A stretch of DNA of 64,000 nt from Methanobrevibacter sp. (lineage in GTDB: Archaea > Methanobacteriota > Methanobacteria > Methanobacteriales > Methanobacteriaceae), in assembly GCA_017646885.1 (NCBI GenBank), contig JAGCLR010000153.1, positions 1 through 64,000 on the forward strand. Reading direction: 5' to 3'. The notes beneath the pieces were generated by a model. That model made no database searches. It was not told where the DNA came from and was given only the letters and a program-made list of their open reading frames with translations. Position numbers and translations under genes: made by a program. How positions within the stretch are numbered: the stretch's first letter is position 1; each line of letters begins with the position of its first letter. Of the stretch, positions 1 through 7,721 are shown piece after piece.

Positions 1-266
1 CAGATTGGCGCCGCGACAATGAACTCAATTTGAAGGGCAACCAACAAATAGAACAAAGATTGAAAGCAATTTTGAATGTAAGTGCTAAAGTAGAAGCAAC
101 AAAAGACTATGTAGGTGTTTACACACAAGATAAAGCTTTCTATGTAGAATGCCGTGGTGTAACATACTTTGTAAAGATGGTCGGACATAGTTCTGTATTT
201 GACAGAAAATCCGAATCAGTTAAGAGTTTATCAGATGTAGCAAAATTTATTGAGGAGAATGTGTAA
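1..266 (+). CDS. 3' end of an unknown gene cut by the window edge
   Basis: The frame is open from base 3. Codons before the first possible start (TTG at 30) read DWRRDNELN and run straight on, so this is probably the end of a longer gene starting outside the window. About 88 residues are visible and none matches a family I recognise. It ends in a TAATG overlap with the next gene, so the two are translationally coupled. If TTG at 30 were the true start the protein would be 78 aa, but no ribosome binding site is seen there. Confidence 0.6.
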   Translation, partial: DWRRDNELNLKGNQQIEQRLKAILNVSAKVEATKDYVGVYTQDKAFYVECRGVTYFVKMVGHSSVFDRKSESVKSLSDVAKFIEENV

Positions 267-1498
267 TGAAAACGATAGAACTTAAATGGATTGAAGATGA
301 TAACCACGTTGTAGCAGAAGATGCTTACAATGGTTTGAAAGATTTGATTGCCAGTGGTGTATTCCCAGATTTGACTGCCAAATGTGAAGATGATACACTT
401 TACATTACTGGTGAAAAGGAAGATTTGGATAAAGCAGTAATGAAAATTCAAAAGGCTTATGCCAAGTATGGTCAGATTATGATTAAAGAAGCAAAGAATG
501 GTGTAAACCAGGAATTGCGTATTGAGTCATTTGACGAAAATGTTCAGGACATTTTCAACCATACAGTTGAAGATTATAACAAATTCAAAGCAACAAAAGA
601 AAGACCTTTGAATTATGTAAAGCAGTTGAACGATTATAGATTTAAGTTCAAGAAGTTCTATGAAACGGCTGCTCGTTCTGACAAGAAGTTGTTGAAACCA
701 TATTTGGATGAAATTTCTAATTTGTTAGACGAAAGCGAAATCATTACAAAGATTAAACCTATTAGAGCAAAACTTGAAGAAGATACAATGGTTGAAATGG
801 CAAAGGACATTTGCGAAGCTGCTGGAAAGAAAGTAGTAAATCCTGAAAATGTAGATACCATTGATGATGTTGAAAAAGAATTACAAGCATTGGGTTACAA
901 TGAATGGCAGGCCAAAGGTTTAGTAAAAGAATACTTTAAGAAAGCTTGGCGTAAATTAGCATCAGGCGAATGTGCTATGAATGTTGCTATTGACATTGAC
1001 GAAGAATATATGAAAGAATCTGTTGATAACGAATTAACTAAACATTTGGGTAATTTGAAGAATTGGGGAATCATTGAAGAAAGTATGACCAGAAAACAAT
1101 ACAATGCAAAATACGATAAAGTAGCATTAGCCTATGCTAGAGAAACTGGTATGGACCTTGACGATGCTTACAATGAATTGATGGATATAGATGAACTTGT
1201 AGATTATATTGAAGGACCATACGACGTTGACGAAATCGTAGATAAACTATTGAATGAATCTACTTCAATGAATGAAAGTTTCCTTTCTCCTGGTGAATTG
1301 AAGAAGAAACTTCAAAGAGTAGCTGCTCGTTGGGCATCCATAAAGGGCATCAAATTTGAAGAAGCATACAATGAACTTCGTAAAAAGAAATCAGTGAAAG
1401 ATATGTTGGACTTCTATTCAGTAGACGAAATCATTGACGATTTGAATAAGAACAAGAAAGAAGTTGATGATAAACTAGAAGCTGAAGATGAAATCTAA
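266..1498 (+). CDS. 410-aa acidic helical protein with internal repeats, function unknown
   Basis: The start overlaps the previous stop (TAATG). The protein is rich in Glu, Asp and Lys and mostly helical in pattern. Its C-terminal half holds two related units of about 45 residues: one around 285-330 containing DDAYNELMDID and VDEIVDKL, and one around 360-400 containing EEAYNELRKK and VDEIIDDL. A similar helical pattern appears in the gene at 33883. The motif LNES occurs near residue 330. No enzyme motif is visible. It is the last gene before a strong terminator. Confidence 0.8.
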   Translation: MKTIELKWIEDDNHVVAEDAYNGLKDLIASGVFPDLTAKCEDDTLYITGEKEDLDKAVMKIQKAYAKYGQIMIKEAKNGVNQELRIESFDENVQDIFNHTVEDYNKFKATKERPLNYVKQLNDYRFKFKKFYETAARSDKKLLKPYLDEISNLLDESEIITKIKPIRAKLEEDTMVEMAKDICEAAGKKVVNPENVDTIDDVEKELQALGYNEWQAKGLVKEYFKKAWRKLASGECAMNVAIDIDEEYMKESVDNELTKHLGNLKNWGIIEESMTRKQYNAKYDKVALAYARETGMDLDDAYNELMDIDELVDYIEGPYDVDEIVDKLLNESTSMNESFLSPGELKKKLQRVAARWASIKGIKFEEAYNELRKKKSVKDMLDFYSVDEIIDDLNKNKKEVDDKLEAEDEI

Positions 1499-1523
1499 GT
1501 AGCATAGATAAAATAAAATTTAC

Positions 1524-1551
1524 AAAGCGGGTTGAAATACACCCGCTTTTT
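1524..1551 (+). terminator. Rho-independent terminator
   Basis: GCGGGT (1527-1532) pairs with ACCCGC (1541-1546), flanked by AAA/TTT pairs and followed by a T run. It closes the unit ending at 1498. Confidence 0.9.
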
Positions 1552-1566
1552 GCTATATTGTATTTT

Positions 1567-1899
1567 ATGATAATGTTAGTAAGTGAAATTTTTGATTTGC
1601 TACAAAAGAAATATGGTGCTGTAGAAACTCCTGTAATTGGAAGTTCTGTTGTTTACAGAATGGATTTAATGTTGAACTTCCATATAGATTTTTCGTTCAA
1701 ATGGTCTACTTGTACGATTGAATTGTTTAGTACAAATTCAAAGTATGGTTCACATACAACATATTTCATCTCACAGTATTGGATAAATGAAGAAGGTTTT
1801 GATAAAAAATTAGAAGATACTATTTCGGAATATGTTGAAACTGCAAAGAACATTGTTGAAAAAGAAAAGTTAGATAAAATAAAAGAAGATTTTGTATGA
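1567..1899 (+). CDS. Small protein of unknown function
   Basis: 110 aa from ATG 1567. TTG 1558 or ATG 1573 are alternative starts and no clear ribosome binding site decides between them. Mixed aromatic-rich strands (FHIDFSFKW, YFISQYW) are followed by a charged C-terminal helix (EKEKLDKIKEDF). The stop overlaps the next start (ATGA). No family recognised. Confidence 0.6.
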   Translation: MIMLVSEIFDLLQKKYGAVETPVIGSSVVYRMDLMLNFHIDFSFKWSTCTIELFSTNSKYGSHTTYFISQYWINEEGFDKKLEDTISEYVETAKNIVEKEKLDKIKEDFV

Positions 1900-2231
1900 G
1901 CCGTAATGAGATAATGTGTTTCTTAATGAACGAACAGAATTTTCAATACTTGGGAAATGAATTTTCAGATGGGAATATGTGTAACCATCTGGTTAATTTT
2001 GATTTCGGAAACGATTATGTTATCGGAATGTATGTTTACAGTACCGCTGCGACTATGGCATTAGAACAGTTCTATCCGAATGGAATAAGAACAATAAACT
2101 CCGGCTCATTTCTATTGGATAAAAACTATAAGGATTCATTTAGAGATTTATTTAGCAAACTAACCTTAGAACTAAAACGCAGGACTATAAATACAAGGTT
2201 AGAAAAAATGGAGAAAGATTTTGATTCTTAA
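1896..2231 (+). CDS. Small protein of unknown function
   Basis: 111 aa, start overlapping the previous stop by 4 nt. It has an aromatic-rich core and a basic C-terminal helix (LTLELKRRTINTRLEKMEK). It ends inside the start region of the first capsid-like gene, so the genes are tightly packed. No family recognised. Confidence 0.65.
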   Translation: MSRNEIMCFLMNEQNFQYLGNEFSDGNMCNHLVNFDFGNDYVIGMYVYSTAATMALEQFYPNGIRTINSGSFLLDKNYKDSFRDLFSKLTLELKRRTINTRLEKMEKDFDS

Positions 2232-2577
2232 GCGTAAAAGAGACGTAGAACGATTAAGTGACCTTGAATTTGGTACTGAGTTAAGTGGTTACAACATACC
2301 ACGAATACGCAAAGTATATCCACAGATGATGTCAAATGTAACTGTTGGTGTTATGCCAACAACACAGCCGCAGGGACTTTATTTTGCTCTAAGGTATTTG
2401 TATGGTGAAGAAAATGTACTTCCTAAAATGCAAAAGAACCAAACTCCTGAAATGAAAATCAAACCACAGGTTCGTCATCACCACAAACCTGAAGTAAGTA
2501 AAGTACAACTTAGACCTAAAAATTGGAACGCAAATCCAGGTAGAAATGAAAGTAGACAGAAGTATAGATTCCGTTAA
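2221..2577 (+). CDS. Mini capsid-like protein: N-domain segment of the major capsid protein
   Basis: 118 aa from TTG 2221, with GGAG upstream at the right distance. Residues about 24-60 (PRIRKVYPQMMSNVTVGVMP, then GLYFALRYLYG) match the MCP at 50227 (LVRRVFPQLFANVLVGVQP, then GLAFALRYVY). The N-terminus (LKRKRDVERLSDLE) matches the N-terminus of the gene at 2778. The C-terminus is basic (SRQKYRFR). It is too small to build a capsid. It may be a decoy, regulator or assembly cofactor derived from the MCP; function unknown. Confidence 0.75.
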   Translation: MILKRKRDVERLSDLEFGTELSGYNIPRIRKVYPQMMSNVTVGVMPTTQPQGLYFALRYLYGEENVLPKMQKNQTPEMKIKPQVRHHHKPEVSKVQLRPKNWNANPGRNESRQKYRFR

Positions 2578-2839
2578 TGAGTGTGAACCTTGGAAAAAGT
2601 ACTATAAGTTCATAAACAACTCAACTTATGGTTTCACACAAAATATGCTAACTGGTTGGACTGGTACGTCCAACAGTGGAACAGGTATAATTTTTGCCCC
2701 TTATGTTCCACACATTTTTACCCCTAGCATGCTTTATCCAAACGTCATAAAACCATTTAATTTAAATCCAGAAGAAAATGAAATTAAAACGCAAATCAGA
2801 TATAGACAATTTAAGCGATTTAGAGCAACAGGACGCTAG
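2546..2839 (+). CDS. Mini capsid-like protein: C-terminal segment of the major capsid protein
   Basis: 97 aa. It overlaps the previous gene by 32 nt in another frame. The central GTGIIFAPYVPHIFTP resembles the MCP segment DCGVVFCPYVTGVV near the MCP C-terminus, and T4 gp23 has AGIYYAPYV at the same place. The rest is unlike the MCP. The C-terminus is basic (RYRQFKRFRATGR), as in the neighbouring capsid-like peptides. Confidence 0.65.
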   Translation: MKVDRSIDSVNECEPWKKYYKFINNSTYGFTQNMLTGWTGTSNSGTGIIFAPYVPHIFTPSMLYPNVIKPFNLNPEENEIKTQIRYRQFKRFRATGR

Positions 2840-3006
2840 TTTAAGTTTTACTAGCCGGCGCCTTTAAGCCAATGGCATTACCATTAGTGAGAAGACAATT
2901 TCCTTCATTGTTTTCTAATGCTTTGGTAAGTGTAGTACCTCAAGACCCTAAAAAATACTATCCACCCAAACTAAATCCACGAAGACAGAAATACATACAT
3001 AGATAA
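2778..3006 (+). CDS. Mini capsid-like protein read through a CGG +1 frameshift
   Basis: Translation from ATG 2778 gives MKLKRKSDIDNLSDLEQ, a clear paralogue of the protein at 2221, and then meets CGG at 2856-2858 and a stop three codons later. Skipping the C gives Gly-Ala-Phe-Lys-Pro-Met and then LPLVRRQFPSLFSNALVSVV. This aligns with the MCP across the junction (AVFAPISLALVRRVFPQLF). The full product is 75 aa with a basic tail (RRQKYIHR). If the shift does not occur, only 29 residues are made. An internal ATG at 2872 could give a 44-aa form. It overlaps the upstream gene by 62 nt. Confidence 0.75.
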
Positions 3007-3411
3007 ATGCTCCGAGAAACACGCAAATACATTGAAGAAAATTTTGAGACCGAAGAACTGTTATGCGGTAACAAAGTTTTCCAAAAACGATTCTCCGGTT
3101 ATTGGAAAATCGTATTAAATAAGTATTGGGTGGATGTAATAATGGATGAAATGATTGAGAAGTATATGTTAAATCCACCAAAAGATAGAAATGATGTGGC
3201 TTTAGCAAAAACTGTTCTTACTTTATATGCGACATATAGTAAGAAAATCGTCAGTAAATTGAAGACAGAAAAAATTAAACCAAAAAATCTAAATCTCAAA
3301 CAAATTACTATATTAGTGAATAAGGTGCGAGACTTGGATGCAGAGTTTTCCAATGATATGAAAAAACTTTTAACCATTCATCGCACATATAAATTAAATG
3401 AGGATTTTTAA
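3007..3411 (+). CDS. Unknown 134-aa helical protein
   Basis: Starts one base after the stop of the capsid-like peptide and ends one base before the next gene. Lys-rich and helical, with no recognisable catalytic motif. Its place in front of the clamp loader suggests a replication or late-transcription accessory role, but that is only context. Confidence 0.7.
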   Translation: MLRETRKYIEENFETEELLCGNKVFQKRFSGYWKIVLNKYWVDVIMDEMIEKYMLNPPKDRNDVALAKTVLTLYATYSKKIVSKLKTEKIKPKNLNLKQITILVNKVRDLDAEFSNDMKKLLTIHRTYKLNEDF

Positions 3412-3720
3412 ATGAACGATAAAGAAATGTTTTTACCAACAGACGAATCAAAAGCAGCAGACATTAGAAATATGGACCCGCTAGAAGCCATTAAAGCTGC
3501 TGCCGAAGGCATTGGGTTGATTTTGAATGACCCAAATCCTAACTGTAAGAAGTGCCACGGTAGAGGTTATATCGGTCGCCACGCAGATACTGGTGAACCA
3601 ATAGCTTGTTCGTGCTTGTTTCCAAAATATGAGTCTGCTAGAGAAACTGGAGAAATAATTTTACCACAGAACCGTGCTCAGCGTAGAGCAGCAAAAAAGA
3701 AGGCAAAAAAGAATGGCTAA
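3412..3720 (+). CDS. Small zinc-finger protein
   Basis: 102 aa. Residues about 44-68 carry CKKCHGRGYIGRH and then CSCLF, a four-cysteine zinc site of the DnaJ-like CxxCxGxG kind. The C-terminus is strongly basic (RAQRRAAKKKAKKNG), which suits nucleic-acid binding. Its 3' end overlaps the clamp loader start by 8 nt, so it is probably co-translated with that gene. Confidence 0.75.
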   Translation: MNDKEMFLPTDESKAADIRNMDPLEAIKAAAEGIGLILNDPNPNCKKCHGRGYIGRHADTGEPIACSCLFPKYESARETGEIILPQNRAQRRAAKKKAKKNG

Positions 3721-4640
3721 TATAAAAAGTAACTTATGGGTTGAAACCTATCGTCCTAAAACAGTAGCAGATATAGTTTTACCTAAAGAATTTAAGAAAT
3801 ACTTCAATAATATAGTAAAGACTGGTGAATTACCAAATTTACTTTTGTGTTCGCCAGTACCTGGGACTCGGTAAAACTACTCTGGCAAAGGCCATTGTTC
3901 ACGATTTGGGTGCTGAATACATTTACATAAATGCTTCTTCGGAAAACTCCATTGATGTTATTCGTAATCAAATCGCAGAGTTCGCACAAACGATGTCATT
4001 CTCAGGCGGACAGAAGGTTGTAATTCTTGACGAAGCAGATGGTTTGACTCCACAGTTCCAAAAGGCTCTTCGTGCGTTCATTGAAGAATTCCAGAGTAAC
4101 TGTAGATTCATTTTGACTTGTAACTATTTGGGAAAGATTATCCCAGCATTGCGTCAGGGTAGAACCCAGGTCTTTGATTTCAATATGGCAAAGTTCAAGG
4201 ACGAATTGTTGCCTACGATTGTAAAGAGAATTACTGGTATCTTGAAATTTGAGAAAGTAGAATTTGACCCTGATGTTGTTGAACCTTTATGTGAAGCATA
4301 CTTCCCATCATTAAGACAAGTTATCGCCACCATTCAGCAATACTCCCAGGTATATGGCAAGATTGACAATGGTATTTTGTCATTCAAGGATGTCGGTGAC
4401 GATTTGGCAAATATGATTGTAGAAAAGAAGAAGTTGGCAGAAATACGAAACTATGTTGAACAACAGGGCATGAGTTATACCGATTTCTTTAAGAACTTAT
4501 TTGACAGACTTCCAACTAAAACCAAAAATCCTGCCCAGGTAATTTTGTTGTTAGCCGAATATGAATTCCGTTGTGGAACTTCGTCTGACCCAACATTACA
4601 AATGGCAGCATGTATCTTGGAATTGATGGGATGCGTATAA
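3713..4640 (+). CDS. 44: Sliding-clamp loader large subunit (T4 gp44-like), CGG +1 frameshift in Walker A
   Basis: AAA+ ATPase that loads the DNA polymerase clamp. From ATG 3713 the N-terminus reads WVETYRPKTVADIVLP, typical of RFC/gp44. The frame then meets CGG at 3869-3871, directly followed by TAA. Skipping the C gives PGTGKTTLAKAI, the canonical Walker A. Walker B is VVILDEADG, and sensor 1 is in ILTCNYLGKIIPAL with an Arg soon after (RQGR). The restored product is 308 aa, close to T4 gp44 (319 aa). Without the shift, a 52-residue stub ends at the P-loop. The small loader subunit is at 6723. The 3' end overlaps a capsid-like gene. Confidence 0.92.
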
Positions 4641-4984
4641 GATTAGATAGAGAGAAAAACACAATAAATGAAATTAACGGGATTGAGCAAATCAGTCTCG
4701 GTAATTTTTCATTTTTAAGACAACCAATTCGTGTAGGAACAAGAAAACTTCATAGTTCATTCTCAGTAGAATCAACACAGGACATTAAGGCTATGGCTGG
4801 CATAGATATGATGCAGTCAATGCTTGATTCTTTAACTAATGAAATGTCTGCCGAAATAGATAAAGAAACTATTAGACGAATACTTGACCGAATTGAGATT
4901 ACACATTTTGACAGAATAATTCATTATATTGCTGGAGAAGATTTATGTTTGACAGTCAAAAATTGTCATTTGAAAACTTCGTAA
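4631..4984 (+). CDS. Mini capsid-like protein: central segment of the major capsid protein
   Basis: 117 aa from ATG 4631, overlapping the clamp loader stop by 10 nt. Residues about 30-85 (FLRQPIRVGTRKLHSSFSVE, AMAGIDMMQSMLDSL, EMSAEIDKETIRR) match the MCP (MFSRQSIVAKTRKLAASFSL, MQGVEMMQEMV, EMTAEIDRETIAR). The N-terminus (MRIRLDREKNTI) is charged like those of the other capsid-like peptides. It covers a part of the MCP that the other three do not. No frameshift is needed here. Confidence 0.8.
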   Translation: MRIRLDREKNTINEINGIEQISLGNFSFLRQPIRVGTRKLHSSFSVESTQDIKAMAGIDMMQSMLDSLTNEMSAEIDKETIRRILDRIEITHFDRIIHYIAGEDLCLTVKNCHLKTS

Positions 4985-5611
4985 TGGGTTATAAGCACCG
5001 GAGTGTATATTTTCACTTCGGATTCTTGCCGTGTTTGTCAAGACTATAAGCGTGATATAGAATGGATAAACAACTGTTTTCTGTATTTCGTAGAAGTTAA
5101 TACTGAAGAAGAAAAATCTATATTAGCGAAGATTATTGACAGAACAGCATTACCTGCTACAGTTGCTTATTTGGATAATGAAATTAAATTTATCCGAATG
5201 GGTGAAGTTTTTGAAGCAGACTGGATTGAGTTTGACCAGTTCTTAAAGCAATTTCCTGACAAACCTTTACCGAAAGATGAAATTCAAAGACGAATAGAAA
5301 AACAGAAAAATCGTTGTTTGTTGACTTACTACATTTTCCCACAGGATATCAGTGAAGATAAACGCACTGAACTCATAAATAAAGCACACGAATATAACGA
5401 ACTACCTATTGACATAGATAGATTGTGTGTTAGTGTGGATAAAAAAGAAAGGGAAAGAATGTTAGAAGGTTCTTATCATTTTGCGAAGTTGATTTTGTGG
5501 AAAGACCCACAAGCATCAGTAGCAAATTATAGTCCTTTCGCAAATGACATTTTGATTGGTTACACGAATGTAAACCAGGAAATTAAATTTATTCAAAGGG
5601 ATATTGTATGA
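4984..5611 (+). CDS. Thioredoxin-like protein read through a CGG +1 frameshift
   Basis: The start ATG 4984 overlaps the previous stop (TAATG), the usual arrangement here. After MGYKH comes CGG (4999-5001). Skipping the C gives Gly-Val-Tyr-Ile-Phe-Thr and an open frame to 5611 (208 aa). The fold looks thioredoxin-like: a first strand YIF, active site CRVC at about residues 16-19, and ALPATV with the expected cis-Pro. A C-terminal domain of about 110 residues is unassigned. In frame 0 only a short peptide is made. A GTG start at 5003 would also avoid the problem, but then the first beta strand lacks its lead-in and the TAATG coupling is lost. Confidence 0.75.
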
Positions 5612-6372
5612 TACAAATTATACCCGTAAAAGAACGAAAAGAAGACCAAAAAGATACTGATAAGATTTTTTATATACCTAACGAAATCAAGCAGAAAAAG
5701 AAAACACTTGTATTGGATTCAATGGCAGCTAAGTACAATTATGCGATTGAAAACATTGTATTGAAAAACGAAGATCCAATAATTTGTTTTAGACACGATG
5801 ATGCTGAAATTAGAACACCACTAGATGTTTGCGAATACAAATTAAAAAATGCTTTCGCAGACAAAACAGTTGGTTGTTGTGGTTTGATTGGAACAATGGC
5901 ATTGGAAAACAGTTGTACTTGGTGGGGGCCGAACAGACCATTACAGACTGCTGGCTATATCATTCAGGGTGGAACCAGACCTAAACTTGACGAGAATGGT
6001 AAGGAAATCAAGAACGAAAAAGGTCAAGTTCTAATGGAAAAGATAGAATACCCTATGGCGGATTTTCCTGGGTATCACGATTTTATGGCAACCGTAGATG
6101 GTTGTTGTATGTTCTTCCCTCGTTGGGTATTTAAGAATGGACTTCGTTTTGACGAAAATCTAAAAGAATTCCACTTCTATGATTGCGACATTTGTTTACA
6201 ATTACTAGAGAAAGGATTGAAGGTTGCTACTATTGACTTGGTAGTTAAACACCAGTCTAGCGGTATTCCATCAAAGAACTTTAATGATTTGAAACTTGTA
6301 TTCTTTAACAAGTGGAATAAGAAAGTTCACGGAGAATGGCCGATTTCAAACATTAGCACCTTTTATGAATAA
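5608..6372 (+). CDS. Glycosyltransferase of the GT-A type (Glyco_tranf_2_5-like)
   Basis: 254 aa. The motif ICFRHDDAEI (DxD-like metal site) near residue 70 and a C-terminal FYDCDICLQLLEKGLKVATI followed by KHQSSG are typical of StrF-type family 2 glycosyltransferases. Probable role: adding sugar to phage DNA, virion proteins or host surface; the substrate cannot be read from sequence. It overlaps both neighbours by a few bases. Confidence 0.75.
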   Translation: MIQIIPVKERKEDQKDTDKIFYIPNEIKQKKKTLVLDSMAAKYNYAIENIVLKNEDPIICFRHDDAEIRTPLDVCEYKLKNAFADKTVGCCGLIGTMALENSCTWWGPNRPLQTAGYIIQGGTRPKLDENGKEIKNEKGQVLMEKIEYPMADFPGYHDFMATVDGCCMFFPRWVFKNGLRFDENLKEFHFYDCDICLQLLEKGLKVATIDLVVKHQSSGIPSKNFNDLKLVFFNKWNKKVHGEWPISNISTFYE

Positions 6373-6748
6373 ATTAAATGCTGAACAGATAATAAACGAA
6401 ATAAAGTCAAATTTTAATGAAATGACTTTTGATATAAAGTATCAGGACAATGTTCCTGCATATATGGTGGGATTCTATAAGAACTCCCACATTTTTGTGT
6501 TTAATTTATTTGACCGAAGTGTTTCGTTTAAGAATTTCTACCAGAACTATGTTTATCAAAAGTATATCAAACCAACAATGCTTAATAGTGAGAAGTTTTT
6601 GGTGGAAACGGAAGGAGTTAATTTTGATTATAACTTGCACAGATCATTACTAACAAAATTAATTCCAAAAATCGTTTTAGGGTTCAAAAAATACTATATT
6701 AACAATAAGCAGGAGACAATAAATGAAGACTTCCAATGTAGAACCTGA
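6365..6748 (+). CDS. Unknown 127-aa protein
   Basis: The start ATG 6365 lies inside the end of the glycosyltransferase. Aromatic-rich (YMVGFYKNSHIFVFNLF) and ending in a basic helix. No family recognised. It overlaps the gp62-like gene by 26 nt. Confidence 0.65.
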   Translation: MNKLNAEQIINEIKSNFNEMTFDIKYQDNVPAYMVGFYKNSHIFVFNLFDRSVSFKNFYQNYVYQKYIKPTMLNSEKFLVETEGVNFDYNLHRSLLTKLIPKIVLGFKKYYINNKQETINEDFQCRT

Positions 6749-7169
6749 AGAAAAGAAATGTAGTTTATACGATATGATTTTGATTGCCGAGTCAGTAAAA
6801 ACTCCTTGGCAAGATTTAACTGAAGAGCAGCAAAAGCTCTGGACACCCTTCGTAATCAACAGATTTATTTCGTCCAGAGAAGAATATGCTCCTTTGGTTG
6901 CTATGGTGGAGAAATACAGACTTACACCGGAACAACATTACACATTCATTTGTTCGTTAATTGATGGTCGCAGAAAGCACTATTTCAATTATAAGGCATA
7001 TAAGACAGATAAAGCCACAGATGACGAAAAATTGTTGATTTGGGCTTGTTCCAAGGAATATGAGATTGGGGCAAGAGAAGCCAAAATGTATTTAGCAGAT
7101 ATGACAGACGATGTGAAAGATGCCCTTAAAGCCAAATGGAAAGATAGTTACGACTTCGCACAAAAATAA
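6723..7169 (+). CDS. 62: Clamp loader small subunit (T4 gp62-like)
   Basis: 148 aa. The pattern VINRFISSREEYAPLVAMV, then LTPEQHYTFICSLI and a basic RRKHYFNYKAYK stretch, then repeated helices, matches the gp62-type clamp loader partner known from T4-like phages. It sits downstream of the gp44-like gene, as expected for the pair. T4 gp62 is somewhat longer (187 aa). Alternative: a generic helical phage protein. Confidence 0.6.
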   Translation: MKTSNVEPEEKKCSLYDMILIAESVKTPWQDLTEEQQKLWTPFVINRFISSREEYAPLVAMVEKYRLTPEQHYTFICSLIDGRRKHYFNYKAYKTDKATDDEKLLIWACSKEYEIGAREAKMYLADMTDDVKDALKAKWKDSYDFAQK

Positions 7170-7172
7170 ACT

Positions 7173-7682
7173 ATGATTTTTATTATTACTTTAATCTCAA
7201 TTACTTTATTCATATTATACAAAGTTTTTCATACTGACCAAGATACTGATTTTAATGTACCTAAGCGTACAAGTAAAAATAAAGCATATTTTGATGCTCT
7301 TGAAAGACAAAAACGATATGATGATTTTTGGAAAAATTTACCTGATATAAAACCATCAGGTTCATATTATGACTATGAATACTATCATAAAGAACCAACT
7401 TATGCAGAATTATTGCAGTGCCAAGAATGGTTCAATTTTAGAAGAAAAGTATTAAATAATCAGTGTCGCTGTGAATGGTGTGGAACTAAACAACATTTAC
7501 AAGTTCATCATAAACTATATTATAGAACACCTGACAATAAAAAGATTGCTCCTTGGCATTATAATCTGAATGAAGTAATGGTTCTTTGTGAACATTGTCA
7601 CAAACAGTATCATTCTACTCATACAGTAAAATTATATCGTATTTCCTATACAGAAGCGATGAGTAGAAAGTATACTTGTTAA
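7173..7682 (+). CDS. Membrane-anchored HNH nuclease
   Basis: 169 aa. Residues 2-17 form a hydrophobic transmembrane segment (IFIITLISITLFILY). Residues about 95-150 hold a Cys4-supported HNH motif: CEWCGTKQHLQVHHKLYY, then LNEVMVLCEHCHKQYH. It is a clear paralogue of the C-terminal half of the protein at 14654, which also has a membrane anchor. A nuclease held at the inner membrane could act on incoming DNA, for example in superinfection exclusion; that role is inferred. Alternatively it is a decayed homing enzyme. Confidence 0.8.
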   Translation: MIFIITLISITLFILYKVFHTDQDTDFNVPKRTSKNKAYFDALERQKRYDDFWKNLPDIKPSGSYYDYEYYHKEPTYAELLQCQEWFNFRRKVLNNQCRCEWCGTKQHLQVHHKLYYRTPDNKKIAPWHYNLNEVMVLCEHCHKQYHSTHTVKLYRISYTEAMSRKYTC

Positions 7683-7687
7683 ATTAT

Positions 7688-7695
7688 CATAAATA
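7688..7695 (+). promoter_or_regulatory. T4-type late promoter (CATAAATA)
   Basis: Octamer close to the T4 late consensus TATAAATA, 26 nt upstream of the ATPase start. Confidence 0.7.
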
Positions 7696-7721
7696 CTATA
7701 AACATTTAAGGGAATATATCT

